From the NCBI RefSeq assembly GCF_900091555.1, contig NZ_FMCX01000012.1:42142-106141 (forward strand): DNA of 64,000 bases, written 5' to 3'. Position numbers and translations under genes: made by a program. Positions 35,121 through 44,808 of this stretch are shown in pieces. The notes below the pieces were generated by a model that saw only the letters and a list, made by a program, of their open reading frames with translations, was not told the DNA's origin and did not search any database. The stretch is from Micromonospora mirobrigensis. GTDB lineage: Bacteria > Actinomycetota > Actinomycetes > Mycobacteriales > Micromonosporaceae. Position 1 is the first letter of the stretch; the number at the start of each line of letters is the position of its first letter.

Positions 35121-36044
35121 CTACCGCTCGGCCTGGGCGGCGATCACCTCACGGGCGAGCTGGCGGTAGTTGCGGGCGCCCGAGGAGGCCGGGTCGAGGG
35201 TGGTGATCGGCGCACCGGCCACCGTGGACTCGGGGAACTTCACCGTCTTGGTGATGACCGTCTGGTAGACCTTGTCGCCGAACGCCTCGACCACCCGCTG
35301 GAGCACCTGTCGGCAGTGGGTGGTGCGGGAGTCGTACATGGTGGCGAGGATGCCCTCGAGCTCCAGGTCGAAGTTGAGCCGCTCGCGCACCTTGTCGATG
35401 GTGTCCAGCAGCAGCGCCACCCCGCGCAGGCTGAAGAACTCGCACTCCAGCGGAATGAGCACGCCGTGCGCGACGGTCAACGCGTTGATCGCCAGCAGGC
35501 CCAGCGAGGGCTGGCAGTCGATCAGGATGTAGTCGTACTCCTTGCGCACGTTGCGCAGCACCCGGGCCAGGGCCATCTCCCGGGCCACCTCGTTGACGAG
35601 CTGGATCTCGGCCGCGGAGAGGTCGATGTTGGCCGGCAGGATGTGCAGCCCGGCCACGTCGGTCTTGATCAGCACGTCCTCGGCGGTGACGTCGTCCTGC
35701 ATGAGCAGGTTGTAGACCGACAGGTCGAGGTTGTGCGGGTTGACGCCCAGGCCCACCGAGAGCGCGCCCTGCGGGTCGAAGTCGACCAGCAGCACCTTGC
35801 GGCCGTACTCGGCCAGCGCCGCGCCCAGGTTGATGGTGGTGGTCGTCTTGCCGACGCCACCCTTCTGGTTGGCCATCGCGATGATCCGCGCCGGACCGTG
35901 CCGGTCGGTCGGCATCGGCTCGGGGATGGGCTTGCGCATCGTGTACGCCGCCGGATCCGCCGGCCCGAGGTCCGCGCCGAGCGACGCCTGCTGCTCGCGG
36001 AGCTCCGACGTCCAGGCGTCGGCACGATCACCGTTGCCAGCCAT
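35121..36044 (-). CDS. ParA/Soj-like ATPase
   Basis: 307 residues with deviant Walker A MANQKGGVGKTTTTINLGA, Walker A' VLLVDFDPQGALSVGLGV and Walker B DYILIDCQPSLGLLAINAL. It corresponds to the ParA-like protein next to scpA in M. tuberculosis (Rv1708), not the ori-linked ParA. ATG 36044 has GAGGA upstream and no ParB gene follows. Possible roles are protein positioning or segregation help; not shown by sequence. Confidence 0.9.
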   Translation of the reverse strand: MAGNGDRADAWTSELREQQASLGADLGPADPAAYTMRKPIPEPMPTDRHGPARIIAMANQKGGVGKTTTTINLGAALAEYGRKVLLVDFDPQGALSVGLGVNPHNLDLSVYNLLMQDDVTAEDVLIKTDVAGLHILPANIDLSAAEIQLVNEVAREMALARVLRNVRKEYDYILIDCQPSLGLLAINALTVAHGVLIPLECEFFSLRGVALLLDTIDKVRERLNFDLELEGILATMYDSRTTHCRQVLQRVVEAFGDKVYQTVITKTVKFPESTVAGAPITTLDPASSGARNYRQLAREVIAAQAER

Positions 36045-36237
36045 GTCCTCGTTGCCCCCTCCCGACGACCACCCGGCGTCGGAGCCGTCCGACGTCCTTC
36101 GCGGCGCCGCTGCGCACCCCGGTCGTGTCGCCCCAGGAGGTCCGCGCCGAAGCCGACTGTACGCCACCGGCGAGCAGGGCGTTCGCTACCGGTCCGGCGT
36201 GTCGGCCGGTGACGACGTCGCGACGCGCCGGGGCCGG

Positions 36238-37230
36238 TCAGTCCCGGGCGCGGGGGTGCGCGGTGGCGTACACCTCGCGCAGCCGCTCCACGGTGACCAA
36301 CGTGTACACCTGGGTGGTGGTCACCGACGCGTGCCCGAGCAACTCCTGGACCACCCGCACGTCCGCGCCGCCGTCGAGCAGGTGGGTGGCGTAGGAGTGG
36401 CGCAGGGTGTGCGGGGAGACCGCGTTCGCCCCGTCGGTGGGCAGCCCGGCGCGCTCGGCGGCGCGACGCAGGATCGTCCAGGCGCCCTGCCGGGTCAGCG
36501 GGCCACCGCGGGCGTTGAGGAAGACCGCCGGGGTGCCCCGGCCGGCGGCGGCCAGCTGCGGGCGGGCCCGCACCAGCCAGGCGCGCAGCGCCTCCACGGC
36601 GTACCCGCCGATCGGGACCAGCCGGGTCCGGCCGCCCTTGCCGCGCAGCAGCACCGCCCCGTCGGCGGTGTCCAGGTCGTCCACGGCCAGGCCGACCGCC
36701 TCGGAGATCCGCGCCCCGGTGCCGTACAGGAACTCCAGCAGCGCCCGGTCGCGCAGCGCCAGGGCCGCGCCCGCACCGGTGGCGGTGGCCGGCCCGGCGG
36801 TCTCCAGCAGCCGGATCACGTCCTCGACGGGCAGCGCCCGGGGCAGCCGGCGGGCCGGCGTCGGCGGGCGCACGTCGCGGCTGGGGTCGGCGCCGGCCAG
36901 CCCCTCGCGGACGGCGAAGCGGTGCAGGCCGCGCACGGCGCTGGCCGCCCGGGCGGCGGACGCGACCGCCAGCGGCGGGTGCTCGTCGTCTCCGGCGCGC
37001 AGCCGGGCCAGGTGAGCCTCGACGGTGCCGGCGTCGACCGAGGCCAGGTCGACGACCCCGGCGGCGGCGAGGGTCGCCAGGTAGCGGTCCAGGTCCCGGC
37101 GGTACGAGGCGAGCGTGTTCGCCGACAGTCCCCGCTCGACGGTCAGGTGGTCGAGGTAGCCGCGCACGGCACGACGCAGGGCCGGCCCGGGCTGCGTGCC
37201 CGGGCCGGCCCTGCGCGCAGCAGTGGTCAG
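36238..37230 (-). CDS. xerD: Tyrosine recombinase XerD-like
   Basis: About 330 residues. Core-binding domain YLDHLTVERGLSANTLASYR; catalytic Arg in YGTGARISEAVGL, Lys in RGKGGRTRLVPIGG, His/Arg in SPHTLRHSYATHLLDGG, His in LGHASVTTTQVY with the nucleophilic Tyr. It resolves chromosome dimers at dif. The start is unclear: CTG 37230 follows GAAGGGGAA but CTG is rare; GTG 37167 gives a protein 21 residues shorter. No ATG or TTG fits. Stands between parA and ald; Rv1701 is the mycobacterial equivalent. Confidence 0.88.
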   Translation of the reverse strand: MTTAARRAGPGTQPGPALRRAVRGYLDHLTVERGLSANTLASYRRDLDRYLATLAAAGVVDLASVDAGTVEAHLARLRAGDDEHPPLAVASAARAASAVRGLHRFAVREGLAGADPSRDVRPPTPARRLPRALPVEDVIRLLETAGPATATGAGAALALRDRALLEFLYGTGARISEAVGLAVDDLDTADGAVLLRGKGGRTRLVPIGGYAVEALRAWLVRARPQLAAAGRGTPAVFLNARGGPLTRQGAWTILRRAAERAGLPTDGANAVSPHTLRHSYATHLLDGGADVRVVQELLGHASVTTTQVYTLVTVERLREVYATAHPRARD

Positions 37231-37256
37231 GCTGTTCCCCTTCGGGCTGTCGTTCC

Positions 37257-38372
37257 TCAGCCCAGGACCTCGTCCAGCGGCAGGGTCGGCATGCCGTGCG
37301 CCTCGGCCACCGGGCCGTAGACGACCTGCCCGTCGTGGGTGTTGAGGCCCAGCGCCAGGGCCGGGTCGCGGCGCAGCGCCTCGCGCCAGCCCTGGTTGGC
37401 CAGCTCCAGGGCGTACGGCAGGGTGACGTTGGTCAGCGCGTAGGTGCTGGTGTTCGGCACCGCGCCCGGCATGTTCGCCACGCAGTAGAAGATCGAGTCG
37501 TGCACCTTGTACGTCGGCTCGGCGTGCGTGGTGGGACGCGAGTCCTCGAAGCAGCCGCCCTGGTCGATGGCGATGTCCACGAGCACGCTGCCCGGCTTCA
37601 TCCGGGAGACCAGCTCGTTGGAGATGAGCTTCGGGGCCTTCGCGCCGGGCACCAGCACCGCGCCGATGACCAGGTCCGCGTCGAGGACGGCCCGCTCGAT
37701 CTCGTACGCGTTGGAGGCGACGGTCTGCAGGTGACCGCGGTAGATCGCGTCGGCGGAGCGCAGCCGGGCGACGTTCTTGTCCAGCAGCAGCACCTCGGAC
37801 TGCAGGCCCAGCGCGATGGCGGCGGCGTTCAGGCCGGAGACGCCGGCGCCGATCACCACGGTCTTCGCCGCGTACACGCCGGAGACGCCACCGGGCAGCA
37901 CACCCCGGCCGCCGCCGGTACGCATCATGTAGAAGGCGCCCACCTGCGGGGCGAGCCGGCCGGCGACCTCCGACATCGGGGCGAGCAGCGGCAGTGACCG
38001 GTCGGGCAGCTCGACGGTCTCGTAGGCGATGCCGGTGACCTTCCGGTCGACCAGCGCGTCGGTGCACTCCCTCGATGCGGCCAGGTGCAGGTAGGTGAAG
38101 AGCACCTGCCCCTCGCGCATCCGGTGGTACTCCTCGGCGACCGGCTCCTTGACCTTGAGCACCAGCTCGGCGGTCTCCCACACCTCGTCGGCGGTGCCCA
38201 GGATCTTGGCGCCGGCGGCGGCGAACTCGTCGTCGGTGATGCTGGAGCCGACCCCGGCGCCGGACTCGACGAAGACCTCGTGCCCGTTGCGGGTGAACTC
38301 GTTGACGCCCGCCGGCGTGATCGCCACGCGGTACTCGTGGTTCTTGACCTCGCGTGGGATTCCGACCTTCAC
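37257..38372 (-). CDS. ald: Alanine dehydrogenase
   Basis: 371 residues, the exact family length. Substrate site MKVGIPREVKNHEYRVAITP (the first residue is a GTG), active His in VLFTYLHLAA, NAD Rossmann motif TVVIGAGVSGLNAAAIALG, and DIAIDQGGCFEDSRPTTH. It interconverts alanine and pyruvate plus ammonia with NAD. GTG 38372 has GAGGAAGGTG upstream. The upstream 340 bases probably hold its control sites. Confidence 0.96.
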   Translation of the reverse strand: MKVGIPREVKNHEYRVAITPAGVNEFTRNGHEVFVESGAGVGSSITDDEFAAAGAKILGTADEVWETAELVLKVKEPVAEEYHRMREGQVLFTYLHLAASRECTDALVDRKVTGIAYETVELPDRSLPLLAPMSEVAGRLAPQVGAFYMMRTGGGRGVLPGGVSGVYAAKTVVIGAGVSGLNAAAIALGLQSEVLLLDKNVARLRSADAIYRGHLQTVASNAYEIERAVLDADLVIGAVLVPGAKAPKLISNELVSRMKPGSVLVDIAIDQGGCFEDSRPTTHAEPTYKVHDSIFYCVANMPGAVPNTSTYALTNVTLPYALELANQGWREALRRDPALALGLNTHDGQVVYGPVAEAHGMPTLPLDEVLG

Positions 38373-38659
38373 GATGCAGACACCTTCCTCCGGGGCTGCT
38401 TCGTCCCCGACTGCTCGGTGCCGCGACGGCCCCATTGCCGACGCGGTCCACCGGTACCGCCGGCGGCAGTCTAGGGCCGAGGTCACCCTCCCGGAGCCAG
38501 CACAGTGACATCCGGTCTCCGGTCCGCCTGACGATGTGTCAGGAGTGCCGGGCGAGCCGCCGCGCCGCGACCTCGCGCCCCCATCGTCGCACCGCGTGAC
38601 GGTTCCCGCCGGCCGGACGCGACGCGTGCGGCGGGCACGGACTTCCCGCCTCCGACGCG
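38373..38659. other. Intergenic region upstream of ald
   Basis: About 290 bases between the ald start and the terminator behind the Nudix gene. No gene is supported. It should contain the ald promoter; I see no clear hexamers or palindromes that I would call. Confidence 0.4.
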
Positions 38660-38695
38660 GACGGGGCCGCCCGGTGGTCACCGGACGGCCCCGTC
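38660..38695 (-). terminator. Hairpin terminator after the Nudix gene
   Basis: Long inverted repeat GACGGGGCCG (38660-38669) to CGGCCCCGTC (38686-38695), continuing inwards with CCGGTG/CACCGG and one bulge each side. It lies 17 bases past the Nudix stop. Confidence 0.8.
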
Positions 38696-38712
38696 GGGGC
38701 GTACACGAAGGG

Positions 38713-39314
38713 TCAGCCGGGCAGCGGGGCGTCGGCCCGGCGCAGCACCGACCAGCCGGCGTCGCGGGCCCGGGCGGCGGCCAGCAGGCCGGCCACGCAC
38801 GGACCGTTGGTGATCTCCCCGGCCAGCACCATGCCGACCGCCTCGTCCAGGTCCAGGCGGACCACCTGGAGGTCGGCCTCCTCGTCGGTCCGCTCGTGCC
38901 GCTGCCCCTGCGGCACCTCGCCCAGGTCCCGGGCCAGGAAGATCCGGACCAGCTCGTTGGAGAAGCCCGGCGAGGTGTGCAGGTCGACCAGCAGGTCGAT
39001 CCGCCCGGCGGTCAGGTCCGCCTCCTCGGCCAGCTCCCGGGCCGCCGCCGTGGGCAGTTCCTCGCCGTCGACGTCCATCAGCCCGGCCGGCAGCTCCCAC
39101 AGGTGCCGCCCGACCGGGTGCCGGTACTGCCGCAGCAGCACCACCTGGCCGGCGTCGTCGAGCGCCACCACGGCGACCGCCCCCACGTGCCGGACGTGGT
39201 CCCGGGTGGCGGTGCCGCCGCCGGGCATGGTGACCTGGTCGCTGAGCACGGTGAAGATCGGCCCGGCGTAGCGTTCCGTCCGGTCGGTCACCTCGTAGTG
39301 GTGCTCGACGGCGC

Positions 39315-39318
<4 letters not shown>
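38713..39318 (-). CDS. Nudix hydrolase, ADP-ribose pyrophosphatase-like
   Basis: 201 residues. The Nudix box reads GLMDVDGEELPTAAARELAE followed by EADL, with the REL-EE metal-binding core; VVLLRQYRHPVGRHLWELPA before it is typical of ADP-ribose pyrophosphatases. Its ATG overlaps the pyrG stop (ATGA). Equivalent of Rv1700, also just downstream of pyrG in M. tuberculosis. Confidence 0.92.
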
Positions 39319-41072
<1,754 letters not shown>

Positions 41073-41222
41073 GGCCTGCTCCCGTGTCGTCCGTCGCGGT
41101 CGTGCGAACCGCCGTGCCGATCAGCGAAGTGATCACGCAGTCCACGGGATTCCACGGTAACACCTTCCCGACCGGCAGCCCTGGCCGCACCCGGCCTCAC
41201 AACCCCGGCGGGCCGCACCGGC

Positions 41223-43496
41223 TCAACGGACCGTGGCCCCGGTCGATGCCCGCCTGGCCTGCGGCGGCACCGGTGCGGCGGCGTCGTCGTCCGGTCCGTC
41301 ACCGATGTCCGGTGCACCCGCCGCACCACCCGCAGGGACGTCCGGCGGATCCCCGGCCGGCAGGTCGCCCGCCGCGTCGTCCCACGGCCGCCCGGCGACC
41401 GGCTGGGTGCGGTCGGTGGAGTGGTCCAGCACCCGCAGCGCCGCCAGCGCCGCCATCGGCACCACCAGCGCCCCCGCCGCCCCGGCCACGTCCAGGGCCA
41501 CCCCGCCCAGCAGACCGCCGATGCCGGCCGCCACGGCCGTACCCGCCATCGCCGCCCGGATCGCCGGGTAGATGCCGAACAGCCGCATCAGGCCGCCCCA
41601 CGGCTGGAGCAGGGCCAGGAAGACCAGCGCCGCCCCGGCCAGGGCGATCACCGTCAGCGGGCTGTTGACCAACGTCTCGAAGTTCGCGCTGCTGGACCGG
41701 TGCACGGTCAGCCCGCCGGTGCCGTCGCCCAGGGCGGCCAGGAAGCGACCCAGGCTGCCCCGCTCGTACTCCGGCCGGCGCAGGTCCACCACGGCGAAAC
41801 CGATGGTCACCGCAAGCCCGGCCATGGTCGCCCAGACCAACCGGCTCACCGTCAACCAGCCACCGGTGCTGATCGCCGCGGCCACGCTCACCCCGGCGGT
41901 CAGGGCGATCGCGCCGATCGAGTCGGCGCCCAGGTACGGGCTGCCGACCACCACCACCGCCACGCCGCCCACCAGCACCATCACCGCCGGGCGCCAGCCC
42001 CGCCGGACCCGCTGCGCCAGCCAGCCCGCGCTGAGCAGCGCGCCGGCCAGGAAGATCCCCAACCCCACCGTGCCCAACCCGGCGTACCGGCCGCCCTGCA
42101 GCGCCGAGTAGCCCACCACGCCGTTGAGCTGCAACCGGGCGCCGGTGAACACGTCCGCGCCGACCACCAGGGTGGCCAGCCCGGCGACCGCGCCGAGCGG
42201 CCCCAGCGTCCGGGCGTACCCGGGGGTGAACCGCACCGCGGCGGTCGCGCCCACCGTCAGCAGCGCCGTGACCACCGCGAAGTACAACCCCGCGTGGTCA
42301 CCGCGCCACCAGGGCACCGCGTCGGCGAGCAGCGCCGCCGGCACGGCCAGGGCCGCGGCGATCAGCAGCAGCTCCACCACCCGCACCACGCGCGGGGAGA
42401 CCGGGACGGGCCCGTGCGGGCCGGCGAGCCGGCGGGCCCGGCGCAGCAGCGGCAGCACCGCCACGGCCAGCGCCACCTGGGCTGCGGCCAGCAGCGCGAA
42501 GAACCAGCCGGCCACCCGCCGCTGGGCACCCGCCTCCCGGTCCGCGTCGGCGGGCGCGGCGATCGCCGCGGGCAGGTCGTCCGGACGGCCCGGCACCGAC
42601 TGGGCGGGCCGGCCCAGGAAGAGCCGCTCCGGCATCGGACGGCCCAGCGCCGCCAGCGCCGTGGGCGCCAGGTCCGCCAGTTGCAGATAACCCTCCCGGC
42701 CGGTGCTGGCGGAGGTCAGCCAGCCCCGCTCCCAACCCGGCCCGTCGGCCACGGCCACGTGCAACCGCGACGTCTCGTCGGTGTCGGAGATCCCGGCGAC
42801 CAGCACCAGCGAGCGGGGCGGCCGGGCCGCCAGCACCCGGGCCAGCTGCTCGTCGGCACGCCGGGCCGCCTCCTGCCGCGCCGCCGGATCCGCACCGGTC
42901 ACCGTGCCGAGATCCACGATGCTCAGCACGCAGGAACCCAGCAGGGCCCGCGGATCCCTGGGCAGCGCCGAGGCGTACCGGTCGACCCGGCCGAACGGCC
43001 GGGCCGCGGCGACCGCCGCCCCCGGGCCGACCGCCACCGAGCAGCGCACCGACTCCGACAGCGAGCCGGGCACCGCGCCCCACGGCAGCCGGTCCTGGTT
43101 GTAGCCGACCACGCTCTGCTGCTGGGGCAGGTTCGCGCCGATCCCGTCCGGCTGCTCGACGGTGACCGCCGTGGTCGGGCAGCCACCCGCGTGCCGGACG
43201 CCGTTCCAGGCGGCGAAGTTACCCGCCCCGAGGGTCAACCAGCCGTCCACCGGGCAGGTCGGGCGGTGCGCCGAGCGCACCGACAGCGACCCGATCGAGC
43301 CTTCCTCGGCCATCCGCCACAGGGTCGGCGTGCGCTGCGGGTCGACGTCCTCCCAGCGCAGGCCGGCGACCCCGGCGAGCACCACGAAGTCGGCCGAGCG
43401 GCGCGGCCCGTCCCGTTCCGGCCGGGCCGCCAGCGCGGTGATGCCGAGCACCACCACGAGCAGGGTGAGCAGGACCGGGGTCAGTCGACGCAGCAT
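41223..43496 (-). CDS. Multi-pass membrane protein with extracytoplasmic domain
   Basis: 757 residues. One N-terminal membrane segment (LTPVLLTLLVVVLGITALAA), then about 330 external residues (ADFVVLAGVAGLRWEDVD, TPTLWRMAEEGSIGSLSVRS, LVLVAGISDTDETSRLHVAV) whose pattern resembles alkaline-phosphatase-superfamily folds; that match is an inference. At least ten membrane segments follow and a Pro/Asp-rich tail. Its ATG shares one base with the stop of the glycosyltransferase gene (TGATG). The neighbours suggest a cell-envelope polymer role. Specific function unknown. Confidence 0.75.
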   Translation of the reverse strand: MLRRLTPVLLTLLVVVLGITALAARPERDGPRRSADFVVLAGVAGLRWEDVDPQRTPTLWRMAEEGSIGSLSVRSAHRPTCPVDGWLTLGAGNFAAWNGVRHAGGCPTTAVTVEQPDGIGANLPQQQSVVGYNQDRLPWGAVPGSLSESVRCSVAVGPGAAVAAARPFGRVDRYASALPRDPRALLGSCVLSIVDLGTVTGADPAARQEAARRADEQLARVLAARPPRSLVLVAGISDTDETSRLHVAVADGPGWERGWLTSASTGREGYLQLADLAPTALAALGRPMPERLFLGRPAQSVPGRPDDLPAAIAAPADADREAGAQRRVAGWFFALLAAAQVALAVAVLPLLRRARRLAGPHGPVPVSPRVVRVVELLLIAAALAVPAALLADAVPWWRGDHAGLYFAVVTALLTVGATAAVRFTPGYARTLGPLGAVAGLATLVVGADVFTGARLQLNGVVGYSALQGGRYAGLGTVGLGIFLAGALLSAGWLAQRVRRGWRPAVMVLVGGVAVVVVGSPYLGADSIGAIALTAGVSVAAAISTGGWLTVSRLVWATMAGLAVTIGFAVVDLRRPEYERGSLGRFLAALGDGTGGLTVHRSSSANFETLVNSPLTVIALAGAALVFLALLQPWGGLMRLFGIYPAIRAAMAGTAVAAGIGGLLGGVALDVAGAAGALVVPMAALAALRVLDHSTDRTQPVAGRPWDDAAGDLPAGDPPDVPAGGAAGAPDIGDGPDDDAAAPVPPQARRASTGATVR

Positions 43497-44662
43497 CAGC
43501 GCTGCCCCGCCGACTCGGCGCCGCTGTCCGGCGCGGCCGGACCGGCCCCGACCGGCGCCAGCTCGGCGTAGAGCCCGGCCAGCGCCGCCACGGTGTCCGC
43601 CTCGGTGGGCCAGGCCGCCGCCCGGCGGACACCCCGCCGGCCCAGCTCGGCGCGGCGTTCGGCGTCGTCGAGCAGCCCGCGTACCGCCGCGTCCACCGCG
43701 TCCACGTCGCCGGGCGGCACCAGCAGGGCGGCGTCGCCGACCAGCTCCGGCAGGCCGCCCGTGTCGGTCGCCACCAGGGGTACGCCGGCCCGCAGCGCCT
43801 CCTGGGCGAAGAGCTGGCGGGCCTCCCAGTCGCTGGTGACCACCGCCAGGTCGGCGCCGGCCAGCAGGTCGGCGACGTCGGTACGGTGCCCGAGCAGGGT
43901 CACCGGCGCCCGGGTGGCGGAGATCCGGGCGGCCAGCGGCAGGTACGCCGGACCGCTGCCGGCGATCACCACCACCGGCGCCGGTCGGCGGGTACGCCAA
44001 CGGGCGGCGGCATCGACCAGGATGTCGTACCGCTTCTGCGGGTGCAGGCGGCCCACCGAGAGGATCAGGGGCTGGTCGGCGGCGACGGTGAACTCGGCGC
44101 GTACGGCCGCCCGGCGGCGACGCGGCGCGGGCAGCGTGGGCGCCGCGACCGGGGCGAGGCGGGCGTCGGTCGCGCCCAGCGCCGCGGCCCGGTCCACCAG
44201 GTCGGCGGAGGCCCCCAGGGCCACCCGCGCGGACCGGGCCACCACCCGCTCGACCAGGCGGGAGACCCGGCCGCGCAGCCCGCCGGCGAGCACCGCGTTG
44301 TGCCAGGTGACCACCACCGGAGCGGCCGGCCGGGCGAGGACCGCGACCAGGCCGGCGCGCAGCCCGTGCGCGTGGACCACGTCCACCGGCGTGGCGGCGA
44401 GCGCCCGGCGCAGCGCCGTGACCGCCCGGGCGTCGGCCGGGGTGGGGCTGGCCGGGATCTCGACGGCGGCGAAGCGGGCGCCGACGCCGGTGAAGTCGAA
44501 CTGTTCCTCGGTCGCGGCCGGCCCGCAGACCAGGACCGACGCGCCGCCCGCGGCCAGGCCCCGGGCCACCGACCGGACGTGCTGACCCACCCCGCCGGTG
44601 CTGGAGGCGAGGAGCAGGACCACGGAGCCGTGCCACCGGGATGCCGACGTCGTCTCCGTCAT
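43496..44662 (-). CDS. Glycosyltransferase family 4 (GT-B)
   Basis: 388 residues. N-terminal domain VVLLLASSTGGVGQHVRSVA; C-terminal donor domain LILSVGRLHPQKRYDILVDA, VVVIAGSGPAYLPLAARI and VVTSDWEARQLFAQEALRAG with ATDTGGLPELVG, the E-x7-E site of retaining GT4 enzymes. Likely cytoplasmic, adding a hexose to a lipid or polymer. ATG 44662 overlaps the TGA of a repeat-encoded mini-ORF, so translation is coupled to the MurJ-like gene through two mini-ORFs. Confidence 0.88.
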   Translation of the reverse strand: MTETTSASRWHGSVVLLLASSTGGVGQHVRSVARGLAAGGASVLVCGPAATEEQFDFTGVGARFAAVEIPASPTPADARAVTALRRALAATPVDVVHAHGLRAGLVAVLARPAAPVVVTWHNAVLAGGLRGRVSRLVERVVARSARVALGASADLVDRAAALGATDARLAPVAAPTLPAPRRRRAAVRAEFTVAADQPLILSVGRLHPQKRYDILVDAAARWRTRRPAPVVVIAGSGPAYLPLAARISATRAPVTLLGHRTDVADLLAGADLAVVTSDWEARQLFAQEALRAGVPLVATDTGGLPELVGDAALLVPPGDVDAVDAAVRGLLDDAERRAELGRRGVRRAAAWPTEADTVAALAGLYAELAPVGAGPAAPDSGAESAGQR

Positions 44663-44727
44663 GGGCTCTGCTCTCCTTCCGTTCGCGACTGCGGGGCTCG
44701 CAAGACCGGCTCACTCCTCGCGCTCAC
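44659..44727 (-). CDS. Repeat-encoded mini-ORF 2 (22 residues)
   Basis: GTG 44727-44725 overlaps the TGA of mini-ORF 1 (GTGA); TGA 44661-44659 overlaps the ATG of the glycosyltransferase gene (ATGA). Peptide starts VSARSEPVLRAPQSRTEGEQ and ends SP. GGAAGGAGA in its 3' part is an excellent ribosome site for the glycosyltransferase. The peptide probably has no own function. Confidence 0.6.
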   Translation of the reverse strand: MSARSEPVLRAPQSRTEGEQSP

Positions 44728-44808
44728 CGGTCCCCTTCCGTTCGCGACTGCGGGGCTCGCAACACCGGCTCACTCCTCGCGCTCACCGGTCCCCTTCCGT
44801 TCGCGACC
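44675..44808 (-). repeat. Coupling repeat, copy C (two full units plus a partial) between MurJ-like and GT genes
   Basis: Plus-strand CCTTCCGTTCGCGAC recurs at 44675, 44734 and 44793, a 59-base period. Because 59 is one less than 20 codons, each unit's TGA overlaps the next unit's GTG. The third, partial unit encodes the last residues RSRTEGDR of the MurJ-like protein. A weak stem (TTGCGA / TCGCGAA, loop GCCCCGCAG) lies inside each unit. Confidence 0.93.
44724..44786 (-). CDS. Repeat-encoded mini-ORF 1 (20 residues)
   Basis: GTG 44786-44784 overlaps the TGA of the MurJ-like gene; its own TGA (44726-44724) overlaps the GTG of mini-ORF 2. Peptide VSARSEPVLRAPQSRTEGDR. GGAAGGGG near its end serves as the ribosome site for the next mini-ORF. 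Confidence 0.6.
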   Translation of the reverse strand: MSARSEPVLRAPQSRTEGDR

